Shown: positions 24,688 through 32,991 of the stretch, in pieces
How positions within the stretch are numbered: position 1 is the stretch's first letter
How the letters are laid out: every line of letters starts with the position of its first letter
Program-made: the position numbers and the translations under genes
The notes under the pieces: model-generated
What the model was told of the DNA's origin: nothing
What the model saw: only the letters and a program-made list of their open reading frames with translations
Database searches by the model: none
IMG/VR virus record: IMGVR_UViG_3300044611_002232
Span: 1-47,383 of that record
Source: a virus
Direction: 5' to 3' (one strand)
Length of the DNA: 47,383 nucleotides

Positions 24688-25132
24688 ATATGTCTAAATG
24701 CTCATAAACCCTATCATTAATATCTCTCATAATCTGAGAATCATCAAAAGCTTTTCCTACCGAAATACGAAATCTGTATCTGGTAAAAATATCTAAAGAT
24801 TCTACTCCGCTAGTTTCTTCTATTGTATCTACAATATCTTTAGTGATATCAAAATTGGTATGGCCCATCCAAAAGTTAAAAATTTTATTACTAGCGGTAT
24901 TTTCATTAATAGGTATAACGCCCATCGGAGTCGCTATAACTTTAACATATTTAGGATTATAAATTCCAGAGTAGGATTCTAAGTTCTTTCCATTGTTATT
25001 TTGTTCTTCATTCTCATAATCTTCATAGTAGTCTTGATCTGGCCCGGCCTCTTCTGCCTCATCGATATCATCATATCCAAATGGATCAACCCATTTTTGC
25101 CATATGATTTTAAATTTATTCTTGGATGACAT
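24680..25132 (-). CDS. Acidic phage protein of unknown function
   Basis: A 150-aa protein with a strongly acidic tract (residues 20-45, DIDEAEEAGPDQDYYEDYENEE region) and a likely folded C-terminal half (residues 55-150). I recall similar proteins only as uncharacterised phage genes. It overlaps the ClpP gene by 8 bases, so it may be its substrate or partner. Confidence 0.55.
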   Translation of the reverse strand: MSSKNKFKIIWQKWVDPFGYDDIDEAEEAGPDQDYYEDYENEEQNNNGKNLESYSGIYNPKYVKVIATPMGVIPINENTASNKIFNFWMGHTNFDITKDIVDTIEETSGVESLDIFTRYRFRISVGKAFDDSQIMRDINDRVYEHLDIYD

Positions 25133-25222
25133 TTAAGAATATAGCCTATTTATTAGGGAAAACTAAGCACTAAGACGCTATTATAGTAAGTATAAACACC
25201 AGAAAGTCACGAAAATAGCATT
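25133..25222 (-). promoter_or_regulatory. Intergenic region with TATAAT box
   Basis: Leftward there is CTGGTGTTTATACTTAC followed by TATAAT (25185-25180), a variant of the GGTGTAT element plus a consensus -10. No good -35 is seen at 16-18 bases. This may drive the 24680-25132/ClpP/DeoC-like operon. Confidence 0.35.
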
Positions 25223-25687
25223 TTAATGTTTTATTTGATTAAAAACCGCTGTTGGTCTAATTACAGGATGATTTTTGCTACTATTCTTTTTCTTATCTGT
25301 TCTATTTATGTGGGACATGGCCCAAAAAAATAATATGTTGTCAATAAATAATTGATCATTTGGATCGGAACTTTTTTTCTTGTTTTTCTCTAACAGAGAT
25401 ACTATCGAGTCAACTACTAGTCCGTCGGTTATAGAACTAATAAACTTACCAAAATCTTCCGATTCCCTAGTTATTTCATCAGAAGACATTTTGTCAGTTT
25501 CTGGTAAAAAACATAAAATATCTATATCGTTATTTTCGTATAGGCTAAACGTGATAGCTCCTTTTATTTTATCCTTTAAACCAAATTTACTGCTTGTGCT
25601 ATATTTTTGGTCTTCTTCTTTTTTTTCGATTTTGCTACTACTAAATAATGTTTTTAATTTTAAGTAAAGTTTTTGTATTATATTCAT
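25223..25687 (-). CDS. Uncharacterised phage protein
   Basis: A 154-aa protein. Charged regions at both ends flank a central helix-rich part (ITRESEDFGKFISSITDGLVVDSIVSLLEKN) and the motif DNILFFWAMSHINR. I cannot assign it to a named family. It overlaps the next upstream frame by 47 bases. Confidence 0.5.
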   Translation of the reverse strand: MNIIQKLYLKLKTLFSSSKIEKKEEDQKYSTSSKFGLKDKIKGAITFSLYENNDIDILCFLPETDKMSSDEITRESEDFGKFISSITDGLVVDSIVSLLEKNKKKSSDPNDQLFIDNILFFWAMSHINRTDKKKNSSKNHPVIRPTAVFNQIKH

Positions 25688-25982
25688 TAGTTATACTCTC
25701 CAATAAATAAAATCCACCATGTTTAGGAACCAAGGTATTATATATTAGAACCATATAAGGTATATATAGTATTTTATTGACTATAAATATATCTAGAGGT
25801 CTAAAATTTAAATACCCATCATCAATAGAAAGATATTGCTTAGACAATACTCCAAGCTGATAAGCGATGTCGGAATTTTCATTTAAGTTTAGATTAGGCA
25901 ATTCTTTGTTATCGTCCAACAAAACTTCTAGCTTGTTGTCTTGCATTCGCAATACATAAAGATCAAGTTGTGCATTTATCAT
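25641..25982 (-). CDS. Beta-rich small protein of unknown function
   Basis: A 113-aa mixed alpha/beta protein. The strand/helix alternation (LDLYVLRMQDNKLEVLLDD, then FIVNKILYIPYMVLIYNTLV) recalls a Nudix-like or small regulatory fold, but the Nudix box is absent, so this is not a Nudix hydrolase by sequence. It overlaps the sigma-factor gene by 20 bases and the next gene by 47. The ATG at 25982 (MINAQLD) is the only start. Confidence 0.45.
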   Translation of the reverse strand: MINAQLDLYVLRMQDNKLEVLLDDNKELPNLNLNENSDIAYQLGVLSKQYLSIDDGYLNFRPLDIFIVNKILYIPYMVLIYNTLVPKHGGFYLLESITNEYNTKTLLKIKNII

Positions 25983-26559
25983 ATTGTCTTATAGTCTCTA
26001 AGCTTCTTTTGATATTTTGCCTAATAGCTTCTCTCGACACTCCATAAACTTTACCAATCTCTGTTAGAGTTTTATCTTCGAGATAATATAGTTTGAGTTG
26101 GTGTTTTTGTTTTTCAGAAAGGGCTGAGTGATTCCACAAAGCGGACATAGCATCTGAGAGTATGGTTTCGTTTTCTTCTTCTATCAGAACATCAATAGGC
26201 TGCTTAGTTTTTTTGTCTGGGATGGTGTTGTGTAGTTCTGACTCTGAGTCTTCGCTAAACACATGATTGATACTTATGTTTTTAGGCTTCTTGTATTTAT
26301 TTGTTATATACGTCTTGATAGCCCAAATAGCGCATTGGTTCCGATAAGAATATAGGGTTTTCTTTAGTCCCGTCTTCCCAGGTCTATCTGGATCAAATCT
26401 CCAGTCAGCATACATAATGGCTGTGGCAACATCCGAAACGGCTTCCTCATTGCTAAGCATTTCCTTGGATAGTCCGTTATAAAACTTCGGGGCAAATTTA
26501 GAGATAGTTTTTTTTGCTAAAGCAATATACGTAGATAGAGAATCAAATGTCTTTTCCAT
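25963..26559 (-). CDS. Sigma-70 family RNA polymerase sigma factor
   Basis: A 198-aa phage sigma factor with a region-2-like core (residues 35-90, DVATAIMYADWRF and RNQCAIWAIKTYIT) and a C-terminal region 4 (residues 147-193: LSEKQKHQLKLYYLEDKTLTEIG, then VSREAIRQNIKRSLETIR), which contains the -35-binding helix-turn-helix. It lacks region 1.1 and is close in size to ECF-type and other phage sigmas. It probably redirects host RNA polymerase to middle or late phage promoters; the GGTGTAT elements in this window are plausible targets. Confidence 0.85.
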   Translation of the reverse strand: MEKTFDSLSTYIALAKKTISKFAPKFYNGLSKEMLSNEEAVSDVATAIMYADWRFDPDRPGKTGLKKTLYSYRNQCAIWAIKTYITNKYKKPKNISINHVFSEDSESELHNTIPDKKTKQPIDVLIEEENETILSDAMSALWNHSALSEKQKHQLKLYYLEDKTLTEIGKVYGVSREAIRQNIKRSLETIRQYDKCTT

Positions 26560-26603
26560 ATTCGGTCCTTATAATTATTGACCCCAAACCGCCCAAATAA
26601 ACA

Positions 26604-27077
26604 CTATTCAGACTTTTTGTTGTCCTTAGTTAGCTTTTTCCACATGTCAGGATCTGGCCTGTCTTTATCTCCTGGCTTAGCTGGTCTATAGTCATCACCC
26701 ATTCGCTGTCTTTTTTTACGAATGTTTTCCCATAGCCCAGTCTTAGCTCCTGCTCCAGTATTATCGGCAGCCTCCGAGACATACATGACAAAATCATGGA
26801 TACCTCGCATTTGATCCTCAACTACAGCGATCATACCCTGTAGATGGGCCGCTGTCAAATTCTCGCTTACGTTTGGGTTTTCGAGACTGTTTAATATACT
26901 ATTAGCGTGTTCCATGATAGCTCTTAAAGAGCCAACGCTCATATTATAGAAATCTTTTTTATATTCCATGAGTTCAATTTCTGGTGATTCTGTTTCTTGT
27001 TTTTCTACATTTAGAAAATTACTATCTTCTGATAGTGCTTTATTAACAGAATTTAAAATATCATTTATGCGATCCAT
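26604..27077 (-). CDS. Phage structural-type protein with basic proline-rich C-terminus
   Basis: A 157-aa protein with a helical N-terminal domain (residues 1-110) and a C-terminus GLWENIRKKRQRMG-DYRPAKPGDKDRP. The LWENI-KKR-R pattern ending in a PGDKDRP segment is found at the end of many phage proteins thought to be head- or virion-associated. I cannot name the gene. Confidence 0.6.
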   Translation of the reverse strand: MDRINDILNSVNKALSEDSNFLNVEKQETESPEIELMEYKKDFYNMSVGSLRAIMEHANSILNSLENPNVSENLTAAHLQGMIAVVEDQMRGIHDFVMYVSEAADNTGAGAKTGLWENIRKKRQRMGDDYRPAKPGDKDRPDPDMWKKLTKDNKKSE

Positions 27078-27155
27078 AATGAAGCCTCATGTATTATAAC
27101 GACTAGTCTGAACCTATTTATAAAATTATACTTGTATGCTTAAGAAATTGTCTAA
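27078..27155 (-). promoter_or_regulatory. Spacer with T4-late-like TATAAATA and TATAAT
   Basis: The 78-base gap between 27156-27668 and 26604-27077 has, leftward, TATAAATA (27122-27115) and TATAAT at about 27098-27093. The first equals the T4 late consensus. A single copy is not enough to claim a late promoter class. Confidence 0.3.
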
Positions 27156-27668
27156 TCACCAACTCTTACACGCCCAATATCGACTTTTCCACTTAGGCCC
27201 AGGATTATCACAATTGTGTCTAGCTCTAAAGCTTTTTCTGCGCTCTGGAATATTTTTCTTAATCTTCATGTTGGGGTCGCCAAAATTTACTTTGACAATA
27301 TTTCCTTTGTCGTTTTTTACGTAAACGCTAAACTTTTTGGGGCCGTCAGGAGTTCTAAAGGGCTTATTTAAAGTTACTTTACGCCCCTGATATTCAGCAG
27401 CAACTGTTTTACCGTCTTCTTCGTAGATTGTATTAGCTTCTACTTCCCACGTAAATTCATCCCATTCATCGTCCCATGAACAATTACTAGCCAAAAGATT
27501 ATCGCAAACTTCTTCGATCAATAAAGATCCTGCTTTTTTTGTTTGACCCAGACACACCGCTACTCTTTGTTTGGAGTCTTGGTAATCTTTTTTCATTACC
27601 TCGCTGCTCATGCAGCGGGATATAAACTTTTGTTTATCTTCATTATTTTCTGGCTGAGGTATGGGCAT
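27156..27668 (-). CDS. Phage protein with cysteine- and basic-rich C-terminal motif
   Basis: A 170-aa protein with four late residues in the pattern RARHNCDNPGPKWKSRYWAC and the preceding KKFSVYVKNDKGNIVKVNFGD. I recall this C-terminal block from uncharacterised phage proteins associated with virion or head gene clusters. The C and H residues might bind zinc. A GGGTGTAT element lies 25 bases before the ATG, inside the end of the glycosyltransferase gene, and AGGAG is 7 bases before. Confidence 0.6.
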   Translation of the reverse strand: MPIPQPENNEDKQKFISRCMSSEVMKKDYQDSKQRVAVCLGQTKKAGSLLIEEVCDNLLASNCSWDDEWDEFTWEVEANTIYEEDGKTVAAEYQGRKVTLNKPFRTPDGPKKFSVYVKNDKGNIVKVNFGDPNMKIKKNIPERRKSFRARHNCDNPGPKWKSRYWACKSW

Positions 27669-27682
27669 ATAGTATCTCCTGT

Positions 27683-28744
27683 CTATTTAGACATACACCC
27701 TTCTATTATATTGGCTGTATTATTCCATGATAGCTTTTGGGCCGTTTTTAGGCCACCAGAATTATTAGTGATTCTATTTTTATAAACAAATCTCATATAG
27801 TCTACGCACTCATCTATTTGAGATTGGCCTATTTTGGCCCAATTCCCCTGTCCAACAAATGCCTTGCCATCATATGCTCGTTCTGTTTCTGTAATATTTA
27901 CCAGATAAGAATTATCTTTATCACAAAATTCGGTGTGGGCAGAGTAGTCGGTTGCTATTACTGGTTTATTCATAGCCATGCATTCTAAAAGTTCGAGATT
28001 CCATCCTTCTGCTCTTGACATAAACACACCACAAGAAGCCTGAGATATAATCTGAGCTATATCCTGCTGGGAATCGACACCGGGAGAAAGTTTTACCCTA
28101 CTGTCAATCAAATATTTATTTTTCCATTCTTTAAGTTGTTCTTCACTAGAATAGTTATTTGTGTGTTCTGACGCTACTATCCATAGTTCAACATCTTCTT
28201 CCGATGGAAAAGCTTTTCTAAATATATCTATAAGTACATCGTGACCTTTTCTAATTTCCCATTTACCAATATTTAAAAAGACATATTTGTTTTGATCTAT
28301 CATAGAATACTGCTCATGATTAAAAGTAGCAACGTCTACTCCTAAAGGAGCCACATTCACTATCGAACAGATACCATTGTTTAGTATTATGTCTTTAGCC
28401 CAATTACTAGATACAAAGAGTTCGTCTGGTACGGATAGGTGTTTTTTTTCTCTTTGATTAAAAGAGTCTAGCTCAAAAAATGGATACGCAAAATATCTTC
28501 CTTTACCAACTCTTTCTGCTAGATCAAACTGATGCCAAATTTTAATAAACGGAGCATGGATGTCGAAATCGTCTTGGTTATTAAGCAGATCTACTACGAA
28601 ATCATAATCTTGCTGTGTATTAACGCTTGGTTGTCCTTTTGGAAAATAATATATTTTATTTTTTCCGGATAGTGCTTTTAGGATATTGAAGGAAGCAAGT
28701 CCATATCCGGTATTATTAATGGGGCCACAAAAATTAATATTCAT
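27683..28744 (-). CDS. Glycosyltransferase, GT4 (GT-B) family
   Basis: A retaining GT4-type glycosyltransferase of 353 aa. The N-terminal half has a MNINFCGPINNTGYGLASFNIL opening, as in this family; the C-terminal half contains NIGKWEIRKGHDVLIDIF and the EX7E motif in AEGWNLELLECMA, followed by KPVIATDYSAHTEF, which binds the nucleotide-sugar. Substrate unknown. It overlaps GMP reductase by one base (TAATG), so both are in one transcription unit with the downstream structural genes. Confidence 0.85.
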   Translation of the reverse strand: MNINFCGPINNTGYGLASFNILKALSGKNKIYYFPKGQPSVNTQQDYDFVVDLLNNQDDFDIHAPFIKIWHQFDLAERVGKGRYFAYPFFELDSFNQREKKHLSVPDELFVSSNWAKDIILNNGICSIVNVAPLGVDVATFNHEQYSMIDQNKYVFLNIGKWEIRKGHDVLIDIFRKAFPSEEDVELWIVASEHTNNYSSEEQLKEWKNKYLIDSRVKLSPGVDSQQDIAQIISQASCGVFMSRAEGWNLELLECMAMNKPVIATDYSAHTEFCDKDNSYLVNITETERAYDGKAFVGQGNWAKIGQSQIDECVDYMRFVYKNRITNNSGGLKTAQKLSWNNTANIIEGCMSK

Positions 28745-29874
28745 TAAACACCTAGACGCGGGTTGTTGTTATTATGTATTTGGCTCACTTTACAAAACTG
28801 ACTACATTTAGCCATATGTTTAACGTGAGCCGCTCCTATATAACAGCAACAGGAACGGATGCCCCCCAATAATTCTTGGATAATTTTATCCATAGGCCCC
28901 TTGTAAGGTACGGTGATTTTAGTTCCTTCACTAGCTCTATATTCTTTGATATTATCTTCATATTTTTCTTGAGCATGGTGGGTGCTCATTCCGTAGTATG
29001 TGAATTCGGTTTTTCTTTTTGTGGTCGAATATCCAGGATCATATGGCTGCCACCACTCCGAATTATGAGATTGGCACAAATACTCAGTTTTCCACTCCCC
29101 ATCACAAGGCTCGGATCCTGCGAAATATCCGCCGAGCATTACAAAATCACTTCCTGCACACAGGGCTTTGCAAACGTCTCCAACCGTTTTGTGTCCACCA
29201 TCAGAGCAGATTAGGCCTAGTTTTTTATGTCCATTTTGAAGGCCGTGTGCTACATAGGCATTGTCTAAACAACAGCTCAACTGAGGCACCCCACAACCTG
29301 TAAGAAAGCGAGTAGTACACGCGCTTCCTCCACCAATACCACACTTTACAATATCGACGCCTCCATAAATTAATAGTTCTTGAGTAGACGAGGTATTAGT
29401 AACATTCCCAGCAATAATAATGGATTCTGGGAAATGATCTCTAACTCTCCTACAGTATTTAACAAAAACATCCATATGTCCATTTGGAACGTCTATACAA
29501 ATATTTGGCTGCTTTCCTAGTTTTTCTTTAAGCTCTAGCAAATGATTTAAGTCGCTTTTTTTATAGCCTATTGATACGAATGTATAGTCTATATTTTCTG
29601 GGTGTTTTTGAAAATAATCCGAAAGCTGTTCAACAGTATGGTATTTGTGTAAACATGCTATCATTTTATGCTTAGCTAGTGCTGTCGCCATCTCAAAACT
29701 ACAAAAGCTCATATTGGCGCACATAATTGGGATACCGGTCCAACTTCTTGGAGAATGATAAAAACTAAACGTGCGTTCTAGCTCTATATCTGATCTACTA
29801 GTAAGAGTGGAGCGTTGAGGAACTATTAATACGTCATTAAAGTCTAATTTTGATTCATTGATAATTTTTTGCAT
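28744..29874 (-). CDS. guaC: GMP reductase
   Basis: A TIM-barrel enzyme of the IMPDH/GMPR family, identified as GMP reductase rather than IMPDH by the lack of CBS domains, the catalytic loop GIGGGSACTTR with C186 at the standard GMPR position, LSDG-like SDGGHKTVGDVCKALCAG, and DFVMLGGYFAG. It converts GMP to IMP using NADPH. Length 376 aa is slightly longer than E. coli GuaC (347), with a cysteine-rich C-terminal extension. In an AT-rich phage it could shift purines from G toward A. It is coupled to the upstream 81-aa-frame gene and the downstream GT. Confidence 0.88.
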   Translation of the reverse strand: MQKIINESKLDFNDVLIVPQRSTLTSRSDIELERTFSFYHSPRSWTGIPIMCANMSFCSFEMATALAKHKMIACLHKYHTVEQLSDYFQKHPENIDYTFVSIGYKKSDLNHLLELKEKLGKQPNICIDVPNGHMDVFVKYCRRVRDHFPESIIIAGNVTNTSSTQELLIYGGVDIVKCGIGGGSACTTRFLTGCGVPQLSCCLDNAYVAHGLQNGHKKLGLICSDGGHKTVGDVCKALCAGSDFVMLGGYFAGSEPCDGEWKTEYLCQSHNSEWWQPYDPGYSTTKRKTEFTYYGMSTHHAQEKYEDNIKEYRASEGTKITVPYKGPMDKIIQELLGGIRSCCCYIGAAHVKHMAKCSQFCKVSQIHNNNNPRLGV

Positions 29875-29877
29875 AAG

Positions 29878-30081
29878 CTACGCTTTCCTCATATATTCAT
29901 CTGTATCATAACATGTCCATTTTTTAAAATCTTCGAATCCCTGTTCGCTTACGCAGATTTTTGCGCCTGTCATTATACCCCTGCCCTTGTAGTGCTTTAA
30001 AGCCGCCAGAATAGCGGCTGTATGATCAGGAGAATCTATAATAAATTTTATTTGTCCAGACTTAACATAGTATTTAGGCAT
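29878..30081 (-). CDS. Small conserved phage protein
   Basis: A 67-aa protein (start MPKYYVKSGQIKFIID at an ATG at 30081). The frame can be extended to an ATG at 30108 or a TTG at 30123, and no start has a strong ribosome binding site. The segment MTGAKICVSEQGF and the end YDTDEYMR resemble a phage family I recall only as uncharacterised. It ends 3 bases before guaC. Confidence 0.55.
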   Translation of the reverse strand: MPKYYVKSGQIKFIIDSPDHTAAILAALKHYKGRGIMTGAKICVSEQGFEDFKKWTCYDTDEYMRKA

Positions 30082-30123
30082 TTTGGTTTTACAGAAAAAT
30101 GTTTTCATTATACAAATCTTCAA

Positions 30124-30163
30124 CCCCTATGGGCAAAAGATAACATTAAAAAATCAAATAATA
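30124..30163. other. AT-rich spacer
   Basis: A 40-base AT-rich gap between the small conserved protein and the 2-deoxyribosyltransferase gene. I see no hairpin with a T tract and no promoter I would call. Confidence 0.3.
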
Positions 30164-30697
30164 TTATATATTAAAAAATTGCCATCTTCTATAAGATTCA
30201 ATGTTTTCATCAGTATCAATATGCTTAAGATAGTTTTTAAGATCGTCCCATGAAGAAAAAATCATTTGATGAGGAATAGTTCCGAATATCCAGTCAGGGG
30301 CATTTATTTTTCCTTGTTCTACATGAATAATAATGGGCTTCTTACATCTGTTAGCACTAAAAATTTCCTCATACGTTCCGCATGGATGTATATCTAAATT
30401 CAGGTTGACTATCAAAAAATCGCTAATATCTACGAGACGTAGGTCAACTCTCCTGATAACTTTCATCATTTCTGATAATTCATCATATCGTTCTTTTTGT
30501 TTTAGCTTAGTTTTTACAATATGAGAATCATGATCTTCCATACCTGTTGTGGTTGGCTTAGTGATAGGATTAAAAACCACAACGCCCATGTCTTCTAAGA
30601 AAGGCGTAATATTATCTCTCCATGTAGTACCTCTGTCTGGCACTCTGTCCATAGCTCCGGCTAAATATACTCTTTGATTTTCTAGTCTATTATGCAT
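30164..30697 (-). CDS. Nucleoside 2-deoxyribosyltransferase-like (DUF4406) enzyme
   Basis: A 177-aa Rossmann-like protein with VYLAGAM near residue 10, VDISDFLIVNLNL at 89-101, and PCGTYEEIFSANRCKKPIII at 105-124. The GTYEE glutamate (E110 or E111) matches the catalytic residue of nucleoside 2-deoxyribosyltransferases. It may move deoxyribose between bases or act on a nucleotide signal. AAGGA lies 7 bases before the ATG. It sits beside GMP reductase, suggesting nucleotide rewiring. Confidence 0.75.
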   Translation of the reverse strand: MHNRLENQRVYLAGAMDRVPDRGTTWRDNITPFLEDMGVVVFNPITKPTTTGMEDHDSHIVKTKLKQKERYDELSEMMKVIRRVDLRLVDISDFLIVNLNLDIHPCGTYEEIFSANRCKKPIIIHVEQGKINAPDWIFGTIPHQMIFSSWDDLKNYLKHIDTDENIESYRRWQFFNI

Positions 30698-30710
30698 TTC
30701 GTGTCCTTTG

Positions 30711-31334
30711 TCAAACTGATAGATGTTTGAATTTTTTCAGTATGCTTATCCCGTGTCTAAATGGTAAACTATTATTATGGTTTGATGGCTGAGTATGAAA
30801 ATTAATACAATTATACCCAAAGTCATCAACTAAAGTATTTACCATGTTTCTTTCTACTGGCTGATGAATCCATCCATCATTTGTTTGATATGACCATGAA
30901 CAAACCTGTAACGGATGAGTATTGGTATCGTGTAACGCTATAATAGTATTATCGTCTATTAAATTACTAGATATAAGATTATTTAATAATTGCATTTGCT
31001 CATCATATGCATGAGCATCAAAAAAAACCAAACCTATATAAGAACTATCTATGTCCTGTGTATTTACATCTTGTGCATTTTTTGTTATGACAATATGATT
31101 ATCTTTAATTTTATTAACTGACGAAATATCTACGGTATAGACCTTTCCTTGGTCTGTTACTGCATGTAGAAAATTATTGGCTGAATAACCATTTAGTCCA
31201 CCAACTTCAAGTATTGTTTTAATGTTACATGTTCTAATTATAGAGTACAATAATAAAGCTTCGTCATCTTGTATTGGTCCGAATACAAACTGATCGCTAT
31301 TTTGTGTTAGATGATCTAAAAAATACTTTACCAT
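30711..31334 (-). CDS. SAM-dependent methyltransferase (Methyltransf_24 type)
   Basis: A 207-aa class I methyltransferase with the SAM-binding glycine loop ILEVGGLNGYSA (residues 41-52), VYTVDISS after strand 2, and a later LVFFDAHAYDEQ aspartate segment. Similar small enzymes methylate sugars or small molecules in glycan clusters, which fits this neighbourhood. Substrate unknown. Confidence 0.75.
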   Translation of the reverse strand: MVKYFLDHLTQNSDQFVFGPIQDDEALLLYSIIRTCNIKTILEVGGLNGYSANNFLHAVTDQGKVYTVDISSVNKIKDNHIVITKNAQDVNTQDIDSSYIGLVFFDAHAYDEQMQLLNNLISSNLIDDNTIIALHDTNTHPLQVCSWSYQTNDGWIHQPVERNMVNTLVDDFGYNCINFHTQPSNHNNSLPFRHGISILKKFKHLSV

Positions 31335-31351
31335 AATAATTATTATATTTA

Positions 31352-31501
31352 TTAGTACTTGTCAAAAAATAAGAACGTAAAAATATTATTGGATGGCTTA
31401 ACGCCAATACCTAGTGTTCGTGCTCTATCCATAGCTTTTATACCATTCAAAAAACCTATAAAACACGCAACGATAAACGAGAACAATATGACAATATTCA
31501 T
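31352..31501 (-). CDS. Small membrane protein in otherwise empty gap
   Basis: A 49-aa frame on the leftward strand: MNIVILFSFIVACFIGFLNG forms a single membrane helix, followed by IKAMDRARTLGIGVKPS and an aromatic end (FTFLFFDKY). The gap 31335-31610 has no other gene, and a + strand frame over the same bases is a TTG-started shadow. The ribosome site is weak, so the call is tentative. Confidence 0.45.
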   Translation of the reverse strand: MNIVILFSFIVACFIGFLNGIKAMDRARTLGIGVKPSNNIFTFLFFDKY

Positions 31502-31610
31502 TGATAGGATATTTATTGTGTTAAAAGGAAAACCGCTCTCTTCGTTATGATAACATACAGACGTATCCTTTTCAAGGACTCTCCTGATAGCAAATGCTCT
31601 TTAATGACTA

Positions 31611-32249
31611 TTAATTAGAGTATTTTTCAACCAGTTTTAAAATTTTTGGAGATAACTTGTAGTTCGTATCAAATATATATGGCCACAACCTTTCAAGAAT
31701 ATAAGCTTCTATAGGAATATTTTCTGTGCTAAGTAGATCTAATACTAGTTTATAAAAACCAATTGGCCTATGAACGATATTCTTTTTCGTAGTAATAAAC
31801 TGAGCCCCGTAAACTGTTCTATAAACATCTTTAGGTTGCATATTAATACCAAATAACAAATTTAAAAAATAAAACATAGGTAGGCCCATCTCGTGTCTAG
31901 GGTCAAAGTTTGCGTATGGCCCCTCCGAAACTTGTGGGCCTAAACCAAAAAAGCCAGATGAATCATAAATAGATTCTAATAAAGTTTGATCAGATAACTT
32001 TTGTAAAATAGAAGGATAATGATCAAAAGGGTTACCCTGACAAAAAACCATTATATCTGATAAATTATGATAATTATTTACTATATGGTAAAGATATGTG
32101 TGGGCTTCCCTACCGATATTGGGTAAAAAATTCATTGATAAATGATTATGTTTATCATAGATGACCATATGATAAAAGGATGGCAGATTTTCTGTCCACC
32201 GAGTATCTTCTTGGTATTTAGCTATAATTATATGAGCTGATTGATCCAT
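31611..32249 (-). CDS. DUF3431-type protein, glycan cluster
   Basis: A 212-aa protein with the pattern IIIAKYQEDTRWTENL at the start, LPNIGREAHTYLYHIVNNY at 42-60, and MVFCQGNPFDHYPSI at 67-81. This is the DUF3431 signature, usually found next to glycosyltransferases and suggested to be glycosyltransferase-related. No DxD is seen. It overlaps the next upstream gene by 22 bases. Confidence 0.7.
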   Translation of the reverse strand: MDQSAHIIIAKYQEDTRWTENLPSFYHMVIYDKHNHLSMNFLPNIGREAHTYLYHIVNNYHNLSDIMVFCQGNPFDHYPSILQKLSDQTLLESIYDSSGFFGLGPQVSEGPYANFDPRHEMGLPMFYFLNLLFGINMQPKDVYRTVYGAQFITTKKNIVHRPIGFYKLVLDLLSTENIPIEAYILERLWPYIFDTNYKLSPKILKLVEKYSN

Positions 32250-32980
32250 AAATTTTTATTAACTAGAGACAATTTGTGATTAAATAAATCTTTTTTTAGT
32301 ATAATATTGCTTAGCACATGACATTTTTCGATAATGTTAGTCGCAGAAGTAGCATGAAACACCTTAACGGTTGATATCAGACTATTAAGCATATATAACG
32401 GATTGTTGTTAGTGCAAAACTCTGTTTTGTTTAATAGTGCGTGTGTCGTGTTAAACTTATTTTCTCTCTGAAAATACGACTGAATAACTGGTTGGTCATT
32501 AGGTTTTTTTTGTTTTTTTGCTAAACACTGAATATGATCAAAAAACCGTAGAATATGTTCTGAGCATTTAAATGCAAAAAAGCCCCCATTGATCATATGG
32601 TGCGGACAATGCAGGTTCTCTGCCATGTATGCTATATCTATAGCATTAGTTGTTGGTATAGGATCTTTTGGCTCCATACTTTTTTGAATAGTTGTATATA
32701 TATCGTCAAAAAATACTATGTCTATATCGCTAAATATAGCTATTTTTTCAGACCATAGATTTTTCGATACATACTCTTTTAAGATATCGAATCTATTGAT
32801 CAATATTTCTGACCAGTGTTCAGATTCAAAGGAACCGTCGGCGGAAGAACTATTATTGTCGACATGACTTATAAGATTAAAATTTTGTGATAGGTGTTGC
32901 TGAAAAGACGGGCAGAAATAAATATCGAATAATGGTTGATGTAAACGATCATGATAAGTAAGTATGTCTATTTTGTTCAT
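32228..32980 (-). CDS. GT-A type glycosyltransferase-like protein
   Basis: A 250-aa protein with a nucleotide-sugar transferase fold: EKIAIFSDIDIVFFDDI contains the metal-binding DxD (SDIDIVFF), and HHMINGGFFAFKCSEHI is the later glycine-rich segment seen in these enzymes. Donor and acceptor are unknown. It overlaps DUF3431 and follows UDP-galactopyranose mutase by 11 bases. Confidence 0.72.
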   Translation of the reverse strand: MNKIDILTYHDRLHQPLFDIYFCPSFQQHLSQNFNLISHVDNNSSSADGSFESEHWSEILINRFDILKEYVSKNLWSEKIAIFSDIDIVFFDDIYTTIQKSMEPKDPIPTTNAIDIAYMAENLHCPHHMINGGFFAFKCSEHILRFFDHIQCLAKKQKKPNDQPVIQSYFQRENKFNTTHALLNKTEFCTNNNPLYMLNSLISTVKVFHATSATNIIEKCHVLSNIILKKDLFNHKLSLVNKNLWINQLI

Positions 32981-32991
32981 AAAGTTAATCT

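Noticed and set aside
25641-25982. Nudix hydrolase
   Set aside because: The fold-like alternation is suggestive but there is no GX5EX7REUXEEXGU box.
27115-27122. T4-type late promoter TATAAATA
   Set aside because: One match in AT-rich DNA is expected by chance; I did not confirm a series of such sites.
28744-29874. IMP dehydrogenase
   Set aside because: CBS domains are missing and C186 sits at the GMP reductase position.
31359-31550. Rightward 63-aa frame
   Set aside because: It starts with TTG, has no ribosome site, and opposes all neighbouring genes; the leftward frame in the same place is more protein-like.
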